DNA of 64,000 nucleotides. It comes from Psychrobacter fozii (GTDB taxonomy: Bacteria > Pseudomonadota > Gammaproteobacteria > Pseudomonadales > Moraxellaceae). The stretch is taken from the NCBI RefSeq assembly GCF_003217155.1, contig NZ_QJSU01000001.1, forward strand, positions 186,001 through 250,000, written 5' to 3'. The translations under genes and the position numbers were made by a program. The notes beneath the pieces are model-generated. The model was not told where the DNA came from. It did no database searches and worked only from the letters and a program-made list of their open reading frames with translations. How positions within the stretch are numbered: position 1 is the stretch's first letter; each line of letters begins with the position of its first letter. Positions 1 through 9,291 of this stretch are shown here, one piece after another.

Positions 1-267
1 TAGGATAAACACCCCAATGACAAGTGGTACACCTATCATTAACGAGATGCTCATCGTCATGATGGCAGCGCTGACATTAGGGCTCAGCTTTACTTTTTCA
101 TAAAAAAAGTTATAAACAGGAAAAGTCACATACGCTAAAATCGCTGCCCACAGTGCTGGCACGATAAAAAACTGTATCACCTGAAAACACAGTACAAACA
201 GCACGACCAATAAGGTAATGGCCAGTAAACGCTGAATAATAAACTCTTTTGTCCAATTTTCAATCAT
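1..267 (-). CDS. AI-2E family transporter, N-terminal part only
   Basis: Open minus-strand frame beginning at an ATG (positions 267-265) and running without a stop to the window edge, giving 89 residues that begin MIENWTKEFI. The visible part has a hydrophobic hairpin (about residues 13-38), a short loop and a further hydrophobic stretch (about 66-89). This matches the N-terminus of AI-2E/PerM-family membrane proteins, which are polytopic inner-membrane exporters or permeases of poorly defined substrate. The rest of the gene lies outside the window, so neither the family nor the function can be confirmed. No strong ribosome binding site is seen. Confidence 0.6.
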   Translation of the reverse strand, partial: MIENWTKEFIIQRLLAITLLVVLFVLCFQVIQFFIVPALWAAILAYVTFPVYNFFYEKVKLSPNVSAAIMTMSISLMIGVPLVIGVFIL

Positions 268-1120
268 AGCGTATAAACCAAGTACACACAGCAAAGACCT
301 ATTATGATTCTGCTGACGAGTTTATAAATGTGAGATGAACCGCAGTTTACAGACCGTGTCCATAAATTGCATCCATTAGCGAGGGTTGTCAATCACCAAC
401 ATAAACATATGGGTAAAAATCTAATTTGAGAGCGTTAGATCATAGGATACCGTAACATAGATATTGGCTATAATTTTGACTAAAGTGAGATAAAAACAAA
501 GCGATTATCACCGCTTATTATGCAACAAAATACGATGACTATTATAACGCTATGTTGTAATCTTTACTTACAACTTTCTATGCGTAAGCTTACTAGATGA
601 TGACACGAATAGATAGAAGCCAATACATGGGTTTAGTATGTAAAAACAATACATTAATAACTGATTCTACATTCACACTTTAAAGCAATACCTTGAAAGG
701 TAATTCACTGGCGCGTTCTATTTGTCGCGACAATTGATGTTATACTAAAGTCATTATTTTAAGCTTTTCAATATAGTTAAGTTTGTTTGGCCTTATTTAT
801 TTTGACCATTATACAGACACAGTATTTTTCAAACTATATGCCACAACCCTCTTTTATCGCCTTTCTATAGACTATCATAAGATCTAACCTTTAGAGCGGC
901 GTCATAATTTTGGATATTATGCGTAAGCGTTCGTCAGCACTGTATTTTGCCAACGTCATATAAAAGCCTACACGTAATTTAAGCTCATCATATAGGTTCA
1001 ATATTAGAACTCGATATGAAAAAGTGCTATTTTTAGTTAATTTCGGACTTACTTTGATTTTATTTTAAATCAATACTGACCCATCAAATTTTAAATAATA
1101 TATCGATAGGAACAATAAAA
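268..1120. other. Long AT-rich intergenic region before nadE
   Basis: About 850 bases between two divergent genes, with stop codons in all frames and no ORF of convincing length or start. No repeat of the two families found elsewhere in the window is recognised here. It presumably carries the promoters of the AI-2E gene and nadE, but no box is clear enough to name. Confidence 0.5.
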
Positions 1121-2812
1121 ATGTCAAAAGACACTGATAATCCCAATATAACCCCCTCAACCGAGGCCAACAAGACTAAGAAAACACAAGATACCGTTAC
1201 TTTTGCTTTGGCCCAATCACATTTTTTGGTTGGTGATATCACTGCCAATGCCGAAAAAATGCGTACATTAGCATTAGAAGCACGCGAGCAAGGTGCGGAT
1301 GTCATTATCTTCCCAGAGCTAGCACTACTTGGCTATCCTCCACAAGATTTATTACTACGCCCAAGCTTATCGGGCCGTGTCAAAAGCGCCTTATCTAGCT
1401 TAAGTGATATCAACGATATCGTGATGATTGTCGGCTATCCACATGTCGATCATCATGGCACGTTTAACTCTGCTGCTATCCTACATAATGGCCATCAAAA
1501 AGGCTTTTATCATAAGCAAATCTTGCCAAATTATGGCGTTTTTGATGAGCGTCGTTACTTTGATAAAGGTCGCAATCAAGTCTTGTTTGATTATAAAGGC
1601 ATCACCATTGGCCTACTCATTTGTGAAGACTTATGGGAAAAAGGCCCGATTGCTGAGCTTAAAAAACAAGGAGCCGATCTGGTTGTTAGCTTAAATGCTT
1701 CACCTTTCGAAATCGAAAAACAAGAAAACCGTAAAACCATGCTTGCCAAACGCAGCCGTGAAAACAACTTACCTATCGTTTATGTCAATGCCGTTGGTGG
1801 TCAAGACGATTTAGTATTTGACGGTGGTTCTATGGCCGTACAAGCTGATGGTAGTGTTGCACACGAAGCACCGCGCTTTATGAATCAGTTACTGCTAGCT
1901 ACTTTAGACGTCAAGACTGCTAAGTTTGATAGCCAAGTCAAAGCACCTTTGACCTTGAGCCGTGAGTCTGAAATGTACCAAGCATTGGTCGTCGGCTTAC
2001 GTGACTATGTGAACCACTCAGGATTTTCTGGCATTATCGTTGGTCTATCAGGTGGTATTGATTCGGCATTGACGCTATGTATCGCCGTTGACGCTTTGGG
2101 CGCTGACAAGGTATATGCAGTAATGATGCCTTACGAGTATACATCGCAAATCAGCTTAGAAGATGCACAAGCACAGGCACGTCGTTTAAATGTGTCTTAT
2201 ACCGTTTGTCCTATCTTTGATGCTGTCGAAGGTATCCGTCATACCCTAGCGCCTCTATTTAACAAGTCACCGGCAGATACGACTGAAGAAAACATCCAAG
2301 CACGTGCGCGTGGTGTGGTTCTGATGGCATTGTCTAATAAATTTGGTCACTTAGTCATCACCACTGGTAACAAGTCTGAGTTGGCAGTTGGCTACTCGAC
2401 GTTATACGGTGATATGGCAGGCGGCTTCGATGTACTAAAAGATGTTTACAAGTCACAGGTTTATAAACTGGCCAGTTATCGCAATCGTTTAGAAGATACC
2501 CCAGTCATTCCTGAGCGTGTTATTACTCGTCCACCATCTGCCGAGTTGCGTCCAGATCAAAAAGATCAAGATAGCTTGCCTGACTACGATATTTTAGATG
2601 GCATTCTTATGTCATATATCGATGAAGACATGGGCTATCAAGATATTATCGATAAAGGTTTTGATGCTGAGATGGTCGCAAAAGTCATTCAAATGGTAGA
2701 CAATAGCGAGTACAAGCGTCTGCAATCACCGATTGGCACTAAAATTAGCCACAAAGCTTTTGGACGCGAACGCCGTTATCCTCTAGTAAATAAATGGTCA
2801 ATCAAAGGTTAA
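1121..2812 (+). CDS. nadE: NAD+ synthase, glutamine-hydrolysing
   Basis: Makes NAD+ from nicotinic acid adenine dinucleotide using ATP, with ammonia supplied from glutamine by its own amidase domain. This is the last cytosolic step of NAD synthesis. The 563 residues show a nitrilase-type amidase domain (about 28-280) with the Glu of FPELALLGYP, a Lys in the HKQILPNYGVF segment and the Cys of LLICEDLWE as the expected catalytic triad. The synthetase domain follows, with the P-loop SGGIDS at 310-315 and TTGNKSELAVGYSTLYGD downstream. The length fits bacterial two-domain NadE. The start ATG has AGGAAC 9 bases upstream. The first 25 residues are Thr/Asn/Lys-rich and outside the conserved domain. 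Followed by a clear terminator, so probably monocistronic. Confidence 0.95.
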   Translation: MSKDTDNPNITPSTEANKTKKTQDTVTFALAQSHFLVGDITANAEKMRTLALEAREQGADVIIFPELALLGYPPQDLLLRPSLSGRVKSALSSLSDINDIVMIVGYPHVDHHGTFNSAAILHNGHQKGFYHKQILPNYGVFDERRYFDKGRNQVLFDYKGITIGLLICEDLWEKGPIAELKKQGADLVVSLNASPFEIEKQENRKTMLAKRSRENNLPIVYVNAVGGQDDLVFDGGSMAVQADGSVAHEAPRFMNQLLLATLDVKTAKFDSQVKAPLTLSRESEMYQALVVGLRDYVNHSGFSGIIVGLSGGIDSALTLCIAVDALGADKVYAVMMPYEYTSQISLEDAQAQARRLNVSYTVCPIFDAVEGIRHTLAPLFNKSPADTTEENIQARARGVVLMALSNKFGHLVITTGNKSELAVGYSTLYGDMAGGFDVLKDVYKSQVYKLASYRNRLEDTPVIPERVITRPPSAELRPDQKDQDSLPDYDILDGILMSYIDEDMGYQDIIDKGFDAEMVAKVIQMVDNSEYKRLQSPIGTKISHKAFGRERRYPLVNKWSIKG

Positions 2813-2927
2813 ATAACATAAGGTTAATCAACATTCAGCGTCTCTATTTACCTGACTTCTATTACCTAGAGGTTTAGGCGGCGCTGACAGCCCCATGTTT
2901 TGCCAAAAACTAATTTACTTTATGACT

Positions 2928-2953
2928 AGCTGGGTGCTTGCCCAGCTTTTTTA
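2928..2953 (+). terminator. Rho-independent terminator after nadE
   Basis: Perfect 7-bp stem AGCTGGG/CCCAGCT with a 6-base loop, followed by a run of T. It lies 115 bases after the nadE stop. Confidence 0.8.
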
Positions 2954-3069
2954 GGTTCTATAAACCGAGTTTCTATCCATAACACCTACCTTTTAATCCT
3001 AACCGCTTATTTTTTACATTCAACCAATTACCTTTCTTGTTAATCCTTATCCTTTTTACCGAGTATCTC

Positions 3070-4344
3070 ATGAGTTTGCTAACTGCTAGTGTCTTTCTTA
3101 TTTTACTACTGGCTCTCAGTGCCTTTGTCTCTGCTGCTGAGATTGCTATCGCAGCTGGTCGCAAAATTAAGCTACAAATCATGGCAAAAGAAGGGGATGT
3201 TCGCGCATTTGACGTCCTTAAAATGCAAGAGAATCCCGGCAGCTTCATCACTGTTGTACAAGTCGTTTTGAACGCTGTCGCGATTTCAGCTGGTGCAGTA
3301 GGTGAGTCAGCCATCAGTCCTTACTTGCGGGTTTTGGTGAACAATGAAGCAGTGTCATCCGTTATATCCTTTGTACTGATTACTAGCTTGTTTTCTCTGC
3401 TCGCCGACTTAATGCCCAGACGATTGGCAATGTCAAACACAGAGAATATAGCCGTGCGACTCGTACGACCAATGATGCTTTTGATTTTTGTTTTGAAACC
3501 AGTGATTTGGATATTTGATGGTGCAGCCAATGTGCTCTTTGAAGTACTAGGTATCTCCACCACACGCCAAGACGATATGACGCCAGAAGATATTTATGCC
3601 GTGATGGATGCTGGTGCTGAAGCTGGGGTACTCAAAAAGCAGGAACACCATCTGATAGAAAACATCTTTGATATGCAAGAACGCACGGTAACTTCAGTGA
3701 TGAACCCGCGCGAAAACATCGTTTATTTTGATACCAAGACAAGTACTGAAAAAGTGGTCGAAGTGATGATCGATCAACCGCACAACAAATTCTTGGTTTG
3801 TCATGACGATGATTTAGAACACATTGTGGGCTATGTAGAATCACGCAGCTTTCTCGCGTTAGTGCTTAACCGACAAGAAGTCAGCTTAACGAGCAAAGAG
3901 CTATTAATGCCTGCCCTCTTTGTGCCCGATACTTTGTCTTTATTTGAAGTGTTGGAGATGTTCAAATCTACTGGCGCTGACTTTGCCGTTATCGTCAATG
4001 AGTATGGACTAGTCGTGGGTGTTATCACGCTCAAAGATGTGATGAGTATCGTCATGGGTGAGCTTGTGACGCTAGAGGAGCAGCCCATTGTGCAACGGAC
4101 AGATAACTCGTGGTTAATCGATGGAATGACGCCTATTGAGGACGTGGTTCGTGCTTTAGATATTGTTAATCTGCCCCGCAGTCAAAACTATGAGACACTC
4201 AGTGGTTTTATGATGTATATGTTACGCAAAATTCCAAAGAAAACCGACACGGTCGAGTATGCCAATTATCGATTTGAAATCATCGCGACCGACAATCTCA
4301 AAATAACTCAAATGCTAGTGACCAAAATCGATGAGATTGTTTAA
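3070..4344 (+). CDS. CNNM/CorC-family transmembrane CBS-domain protein
   Basis: A 424-residue inner-membrane protein of the hemolysin C/CorC/CNNM family, linked in other bacteria to Mg2+/Co2+ efflux or Na+-coupled ion transport; the substrate here is unknown. Domain order: DUF21/CNNM membrane domain with about four hydrophobic segments (1-190), a pair of CBS domains (about 205-330, including VMNPRENIVYFD and VVGVITLKDVMSIVMGEL), and a C-terminal CorC_HlyC domain (about 345-420, with WLIDGMTPIEDV and ETLSGFMMYML). I take the start at MSLLTASVF (3070). A longer frame opens 11 codons earlier, but that adds an unusual hydrophobic leader. Stands alone between the nadE terminator and the convergent yggS. 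Confidence 0.85.
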   Translation: MSLLTASVFLILLLALSAFVSAAEIAIAAGRKIKLQIMAKEGDVRAFDVLKMQENPGSFITVVQVVLNAVAISAGAVGESAISPYLRVLVNNEAVSSVISFVLITSLFSLLADLMPRRLAMSNTENIAVRLVRPMMLLIFVLKPVIWIFDGAANVLFEVLGISTTRQDDMTPEDIYAVMDAGAEAGVLKKQEHHLIENIFDMQERTVTSVMNPRENIVYFDTKTSTEKVVEVMIDQPHNKFLVCHDDDLEHIVGYVESRSFLALVLNRQEVSLTSKELLMPALFVPDTLSLFEVLEMFKSTGADFAVIVNEYGLVVGVITLKDVMSIVMGELVTLEEQPIVQRTDNSWLIDGMTPIEDVVRALDIVNLPRSQNYETLSGFMMYMLRKIPKKTDTVEYANYRFEIIATDNLKITQMLVTKIDEIV

Positions 4345-4473
4345 CAAATAGCACCTGATAAATAGCACCTAATGAATCTAGGATAATGCCATCAGTCAAA
4401 ACATTCTTATTTTCGTCCTGATGATCTCATTGATGACATACCTTACCGACTACCTAGCGTTAGTAAATTAAGA

Positions 4474-5190
4474 TTAAGCTCGTGCACCAAATATGCCAGT
4501 GCCGACACGCACCATCGTCGAGCCATTGGCTATGGCTTCCGTCATGTCGCCACTCATACCCATACTTAATGTATCCCAACCATTCAGCTCTGGATGCTTT
4601 TCTTTAACCTCTTCAAATAGTTGCTTAGTACGAGCAAATGCACCAGTATCTGACTTGGCAGGAATAATCATCAGACCACGTAACTGTAGTCGCTCATATG
4701 CTTTGATAGTGGTTACCAACTCAAGCAGCTGCTCTGGCAAGCAACCTGATTTACTTTGTTCATTATCGATATTTAATTGAATTAGTACGTTCAATGGTGG
4801 CAATTCAGTTGGACGTTGATCATTTAAACGTTTGGCAATAATGTCACGCTCAACCGTTTGCACCCAATCAAAACTCTCAGCAATATCGCGGGTCTTGTTA
4901 CGCTGAATACTACCAATATAGTGCCAAACAATTCCCTCACCTTCGGGTTGCGACTTTAAAGTATTAATTTTTTCGAGAGCTTCTTGTAGATAATTTTCAC
5001 CAAAATGACGCTGCCCCTTCTGAGCCAAAGCAGAAATCATATCAGCTGGCTTGGTTTTGGAGACAGCTAATAAAACAACACTATCAACTTGCCTTCCAGC
5101 AAGATCACTTGTCTGATGTATTTGTTTACTGACTTGCTGCCAGTTATCAATAAGGCTTGAATTATCCATATTATTCTCAGTTTTATTCAT
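4474..5190 (-). CDS. yggS: YggS-type pyridoxal phosphate homeostasis protein
   Basis: A 238-residue PLP-binding protein of the YggS/PLPBP (COG0325) family, with a single TIM barrel similar to the N-terminal domain of alanine racemase. It has no known catalytic activity and acts in vitamin B6 and amino-acid homeostasis. The PLP lysine lies in LLAVSKTKP (about residues 42-50). FGENYLQEA, WHYIGSIQRNK, LIQLNID and the C-terminal LSMGMSGDMTEAI are the family signatures. The gene is divergent from pilT-pilU, a synteny seen in Pseudomonas and Acinetobacter. The first 7 residues are optional, because a second ATG (MDNSS) has a comparable GAG-type SD sequence. Confidence 0.93.
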   Translation of the reverse strand: MNKTENNMDNSSLIDNWQQVSKQIHQTSDLAGRQVDSVVLLAVSKTKPADMISALAQKGQRHFGENYLQEALEKINTLKSQPEGEGIVWHYIGSIQRNKTRDIAESFDWVQTVERDIIAKRLNDQRPTELPPLNVLIQLNIDNEQSKSGCLPEQLLELVTTIKAYERLQLRGLMIIPAKSDTGAFARTKQLFEEVKEKHPELNGWDTLSMGMSGDMTEAIANGSTMVRVGTGIFGARA

Positions 5191-5667
5191 GTATCACTCG
5201 CAAAGGTAATTTTATCCGTTTTTAAATCCGTAATTTTTAATTACTGTACCGATATCTATTATTGGTCATGGTCGCATTTTTTATAGCCATAATTCCATAT
5301 CTAGCCCAAATCCATATAAACCCGCTATATTTTTATCCTCGCTAACCATACTAATGTATAACTTACACTCGGTTTCCTTGTATCGAAATTATTTGAATTC
5401 AACTATAAATGAATTCAAATCTATAAATTACGGGGGTAAATGGATAATTTACAGTTTCTTAGCGTAGTAGATGGTTAAATGTCATCAGTCTTGTTATTAT
5501 ATTGTTACATGGTTTAACATATGCTACTGAATATAATAGTAATGGTAAAAGCACTAAATTATGTTTTATTCGTATAGTGAACCTAAGATAGGTCTTTTGT
5601 TGATTATCAACCACGCACTTTTATGCTCGTTTGTTCTACCCTTATTGATTGATAGGAATACCTGATT
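5191..5667. other. yggS-pilT divergent intergenic region
   Basis: About 480 AT-rich bases between divergent genes. It holds one copy of the roughly 108-bp repeat (5298-5406) and, beyond that, presumably the pilT promoter. No confident -35/-10 or sigma-54 element is seen. Confidence 0.5.
5298..5406 (-). repeat. Copy A of the ~108-bp TATAGTC-ended intergenic repeat
   Basis: Shares a nearly identical core with 22508-22614: CATACTAATGTATAACTT, then one variable base, then CACTCGGTTTCCTTGTATCG. Homology extends on both sides (CCATATAAA, CCGCTA, TCCTCGCTAA). The outer ends are degraded here (TATCTAG at the left, AACTATA at the right) compared with the perfect TATAGTC/GACTATA ends of copy B. It is non-coding and intergenic. 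Strand is arbitrary: same orientation as copy B and opposite to copy C. Confidence 0.75.
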
Positions 5668-6723
5668 ATGGCTGAAAAAAACAACTTAAGCATCGAAGAT
5701 TTGCTGCGCTTTACCGTTAAGCATAAAGCATCAGATTTACATATTTCAGCCGGCATGCCTGCCATGATTCGTGTCGATGGTGAAATGACCCGTATTAATA
5801 TGCCAGACATGACTCACCAAGTCGTACATCAGCTCATCTATGACATTATGAATGATAAGCAACGTGCAGACTTTGAGGAGTTCTTTGAGACGGATTTCTC
5901 TTTTGAAATTCCTAATCTAGCACGCTTTCGGGTAAATGCTTTTAATCAAAATCGCGGTGCTGGCGCTGTCTTTCGTACCATTCCTTCCAAGGTTTTGACC
6001 ATGGAAGATCTAGGTATGGGCGAAGTATTCAAGCGCATATCAGACTTAAAGCGTGGTGTGGTACTGGTCACGGGTCCAACAGGTTCTGGTAAATCAACAA
6101 CACTAGCGGCCATGATTGATTATATCAATGAAAGCCGTAAAGAGCATATCTTAACCATCGAAGACCCTATCGAATTTGTCCACGAATCTAAAAAAAGTCT
6201 GATTAACCAACGTGAAGTTCACCGTGATACTTTAGGCTTCGAGCCTGCTCTACGCTCTGCATTACGTGAAGATCCTGACATTATTTTGGTTGGTGAGCTA
6301 CGTGACCTTGAGACCATTCGTTTGGCCTTGACTGCGGCAGAAACCGGTCACTTAGTGTTTGGTACTCTGCACACCAGCTCAGCGGCAAAAACGATTGACC
6401 GTGTTATCGATGTATTTCCCGCAGCAGAAAAAGACATGATTCGTGCCATGTTATCAGAATCACTCCAAGCCGTGATATCGCAAACGCTGCTACGCCGTCA
6501 GGCAGGTGGACGTGTTGCAGCACACGAGATTATGCTAGGTACTCCTGCTATTCGTAACTTAATACGTGAAAATAAAATCGCTCAGATGTATTCTGCTATC
6601 CAAACAGGTGCAGGTGATGGAATGATCACACTCGATCAGACACTTAAAAATCTAGTGTCAAAAGGTACAATCAGTAAAGACGTTGCCCGTCCTTATGCTA
6701 AACAGCCTGATGCATTTTTGTAG
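5668..6723 (+). CDS. pilT: Type IV pilus retraction ATPase PilT
   Basis: Cytoplasmic hexameric ATPase that depolymerises type IV pili and so powers twitching motility and DNA uptake. 351 residues, close to the usual 344. An N-terminal PAS-like domain begins with IEDLLRFTVKHKASDLHIS. Walker A GPTGSGKST is near residue 135, the Asp box is THLTIEDPIEFVH-like, Walker B is DPDIILVGELRD, and the His box is TGHLVFGTLHT. The AIRNLIRE motif at about 294, required for PilT retraction in studied species, is intact. ATG with GATAGGAA upstream. Followed 87 bases later by pilU and probably co-transcribed. Confidence 0.97.
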   Translation: MAEKNNLSIEDLLRFTVKHKASDLHISAGMPAMIRVDGEMTRINMPDMTHQVVHQLIYDIMNDKQRADFEEFFETDFSFEIPNLARFRVNAFNQNRGAGAVFRTIPSKVLTMEDLGMGEVFKRISDLKRGVVLVTGPTGSGKSTTLAAMIDYINESRKEHILTIEDPIEFVHESKKSLINQREVHRDTLGFEPALRSALREDPDIILVGELRDLETIRLALTAAETGHLVFGTLHTSSAAKTIDRVIDVFPAAEKDMIRAMLSESLQAVISQTLLRRQAGGRVAAHEIMLGTPAIRNLIRENKIAQMYSAIQTGAGDGMITLDQTLKNLVSKGTISKDVARPYAKQPDAFL

Positions 6724-6810
6724 CATTATTTTTATTATTCACCATTAGCGATCTTTCAATCATGATTTCAGACATTTTCTTAATCGAGTTACATCGAATG
6801 CAGGTACGAT

Positions 6811-7932
6811 ATGGATATTGATAAACTATTACAGTTAATGATCAATAAAAATGGCTCTGACCTTTTTATTACCGCTGATGTAGCACCTTCCATGAAAGTA
6901 AACGGGAAGATTCTACCTGTTGGTAAAACGCCCTTAAGTTCAGAACAAACCATGCGATTGGTCAAAGGTGTCATGACACCAGGCCAGATAAAAGAATTTG
7001 ATGAAACCAACGAGTGTCAGTTTGCTATTGCAGATGAAGCACAACAAGCCCGTTTTCGTGTCAGTGCTTTTATACAGCGTGATATGGCAGGGATGGTTTT
7101 ACGAAAAATCGAAAATAAAATTCCAACGGTTGAAGAGCTACGTTTACCACCCGCGCTAAAAGAGTTAGCCATGAAAAAACGCGGTATCATTCTACTTGTG
7201 GGTGCAACGGGTACTGGTAAATCTACCACCCTTGCCTCCATGATAGGACACCGTAACCAAAACTCTCATGGTCATATCATCACTATCGAAGACCCTATTG
7301 AGTTTGTCCATCAACATCGTGGATGTATCATCACCCAGCGCGAAGTTGGTATCGATACTCACTCATTTGAAGCAGGCCTAAAAAACACCTTGCGCCAAGC
7401 ACCAGATGTTATCTTGATTGGTGAGATTCGTAACCTTGAAGTCATGAGCTATGCCATTCAATATGCAGAAACTGGGCATTTGGTTTTTGCAACCTTGCAC
7501 GCTAACAACGCCAACCAAGCAATTGACCGTATTATTCACTTCTTTGAGGCAAATCGCCACAATCAGCTATTCATGGATTTATCACTTAACTTGCAAGCCA
7601 TCATCGCGCAGCAGCTCATTCCAACACCTGATGGTAAAGGACGCCGCGCTGCTATTGAGATTCTATTGAACTCACAGCTCATTAGTGACTATATCCGTAA
7701 AGGTGAAGTTCATGAGATTAAAGATGTCATGAAACGCTCACGCGATAGCGGTATGCAGACTTTTGATCAGGCACTTTTTGACTTATATGAGCAAGGAGAG
7801 ATTACGTATAAAGAGGCCATTCTCCATGCTGACTCTCCTAACGATTTACGCCTTCAAATTAAGCTGAATAGCAAAAATGGTACAGGTAATCTAGATGAAG
7901 GTGCTGACAGTTTATCTTTAAACATCACTTAA
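6811..7932 (+). CDS. pilU: PilT-dependent retraction ATPase PilU
   Basis: A PilT paralogue that assists retraction under load. 373 residues (usual about 370-382). The N-terminus MDIDKLLQLMINKNGSDLF matches PilU. Walker A GATGTGKSTT is near residue 131, Walker B is APDVILIGEIRN, and the His box is TGHLVFATLHANN. The Asp-box region carries HIITIEDPIEFVH. The C-terminal tail (from about residue 345, LQIKLNSKNGTGNLDEG) is polar and typical of PilU rather than PilT. It follows pilT in the usual order and ends before a bidirectional terminator. Confidence 0.96.
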   Translation: MDIDKLLQLMINKNGSDLFITADVAPSMKVNGKILPVGKTPLSSEQTMRLVKGVMTPGQIKEFDETNECQFAIADEAQQARFRVSAFIQRDMAGMVLRKIENKIPTVEELRLPPALKELAMKKRGIILLVGATGTGKSTTLASMIGHRNQNSHGHIITIEDPIEFVHQHRGCIITQREVGIDTHSFEAGLKNTLRQAPDVILIGEIRNLEVMSYAIQYAETGHLVFATLHANNANQAIDRIIHFFEANRHNQLFMDLSLNLQAIIAQQLIPTPDGKGRRAAIEILLNSQLISDYIRKGEVHEIKDVMKRSRDSGMQTFDQALFDLYEQGEITYKEAILHADSPNDLRLQIKLNSKNGTGNLDEGADSLSLNIT

Positions 7933-7994
7933 ATACGGCTATCTGTTTGAAGCGGCCATAGAGTTTTTGCTAGAAAATATTTGCTCTTTACCAC

Positions 7995-8030
7995 AAAAAA
8001 GCCCTCATTACTAATAATGAGGGCTTTTTG
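7995..8030. terminator. Bidirectional terminator between pilU and fur
   Basis: Perfect 10-bp stem GCCCTCATTA/TAATGAGGGC with loop CTAA (8001-8024), flanked by A-run and T-run. It can therefore terminate both pilU (+) and fur (-). Confidence 0.9.
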
Positions 8031-8099
8031 CTATTTCAAAGATCTTTATAAGCTCTGAGAAACAATTTGTTTTTGAGAGTGGTGAAAAGCCAAAGATGG

Positions 8100-8534
8100 T
8101 TATTTGATACTATCCTGACATTCTTGTTCGTCGCAGATACCATATAGCACCAATGAATGACCTGACAGCTTGAAACCATGTTTTTCTGCAACCTTTAGCT
8201 GCTCTTCTTCGATTACCTCATTGTGGAACTCTACAATCTTTCCACAAACATCACAAACCAAATGATCGTGATGACCTTCTTGGGTAATTTCGAACACTGA
8301 CAAATTGTTTTCAAAGTTGTGACGTTCAACGATGCCTGCTTGCTCGAATTGCGTAAGCACTCGATAAACAGTCGCTAGGCCAACATCTTCGCCTTGTTCA
8401 ATCAACGCTTTATAAACCTCTTCTGCACTCATATGATGCAGCGCTGCACTTTCCAGCAGCTCTAAAATTTTGATACGAGGTAACGTCACCTTTAATCCGG
8501 CTTTACGTAAATCTTGATTGGTAAAAGAAGCCAT
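8100..8534 (-). CDS. fur: Ferric uptake regulator Fur
   Basis: Cytosolic Fe2+-responsive repressor, 144 residues (normal length). Winged-helix DNA-binding domain at the N-terminus (LRKAGLKVTLPRIKILELL, then DVGLATVYRVLTQFEQAGIV). The C-terminal metal-binding dimerisation domain has EGHHDHLVCDVCGKIVEF and a second Cys pair, CDEQEC, near the end. SD AAGGGATATT lies directly upstream of the ATG. Convergent with pilU. Autoregulation is plausible because a Fur-box-like sequence lies about 50-70 bases upstream of the start (8585-8603). Confidence 0.97.
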   Translation of the reverse strand: MASFTNQDLRKAGLKVTLPRIKILELLESAALHHMSAEEVYKALIEQGEDVGLATVYRVLTQFEQAGIVERHNFENNLSVFEITQEGHHDHLVCDVCGKIVEFHNEVIEEEQLKVAEKHGFKLSGHSLVLYGICDEQECQDSIK

Positions 8535-8875
8535 AATATCCCTTCTGACTGTGACAGTCTTAGCAAATAAAGAACCAAAAATATGAGATAAATAATCATT
8601 AGCGATTATTTTTTATAATATATGAAGCATTTTAAGAACAGTAAACTTACTTATTCTGAGTGAATTATTAGTCTATAATTTTTCAATAAATATTTATGCA
8701 AGTATATGAATTTAAAATATAAATGATAACACCACTCAGGTAGTGTTTGGTAAATAATGTCGTAAGTGGTAGGAAATTGCAAGTAAATGACGTATCATTT
8801 GTCCAAGATTGTCGGTCAGACTAGCACCAACCAGCTTTGGCCGCGCCTAATTCATTTCTTGTGAGTCATCTTACC
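8535..8875. other. fur-bamE divergent intergenic region
   Basis: About 340 AT-rich bases between the divergent fur and bamE genes. It contains the putative Fur box and presumably both promoters. A GTG and a TTG in frame with bamE lie at its right end but are not favoured as starts. Confidence 0.5.
8585..8603. promoter_or_regulatory. Putative Fur box upstream of fur
   Basis: The 19-base sequence GAGATAAATAATCATTAGC matches the E. coli consensus GATAATGATAATCATTATC at 14 of 19 positions, including the run ATAATCATTA. It lies 51 bases upstream of the fur start codon, where an autoregulatory operator is expected. This is a motif match only. Confidence 0.5.
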
Positions 8876-9280
8876 ATGATAAAGACATTAACTTTTCGTC
8901 CGTTGAGCCGTACAAGCACATTACGCAAGATTGTCATCACCAGTATGCTTAGCGCTACTGTCGCTATGTCTGGCTGCTCATTATTGAGTGTTTATAAGAT
9001 TGACTTGCCACAAGGCACTGCTATTACTCAGGCACAAGCGCAAAATCTACAAGTAGGCATGAATCAAAACCAAGTACTTTATATCCTTGGTAGCCCAGCT
9101 ATTAGAGACACTCTAGAACCTAAGCGTTGGGATTATATTTATGACTATAAAGCAGGGACAGAAGGCGGCCGTAAAGGTATTGCTGATGTCAAAAATGCTA
9201 GCCAACACTTAGTTATCTATTTTGATGATAACGGTTTGGTCAGTCGTATCGAAGGTATAGAAAGTCTTCCAGCTTCGTAA
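8876..9280 (+). CDS. bamE: Outer membrane assembly lipoprotein BamE (OmlA/SmpA)
   Basis: Small outer-membrane lipoprotein of the BAM complex that inserts beta-barrel proteins. 134 residues from the ATG at 8876. The N-terminal signal is long and positively charged, ending in AMSGC (lipid-modified Cys34). The mature part has the SmpA/OmlA fold signature: YKIDLPQG, LQVGMNQNQVLYILGSP and RWDYIYDY. A 13-codon upstream extension beginning at a TTG is possible in frame but lacks support. Convergent with rnfH, with only 11 bases between their stops, and next to fur as in other gammaproteobacteria. Confidence 0.93.
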   Translation: MIKTLTFRPLSRTSTLRKIVITSMLSATVAMSGCSLLSVYKIDLPQGTAITQAQAQNLQVGMNQNQVLYILGSPAIRDTLEPKRWDYIYDYKAGTEGGRKGIADVKNASQHLVIYFDDNGLVSRIEGIESLPAS

Positions 9281-9291
9281 TAGTGACAGGC

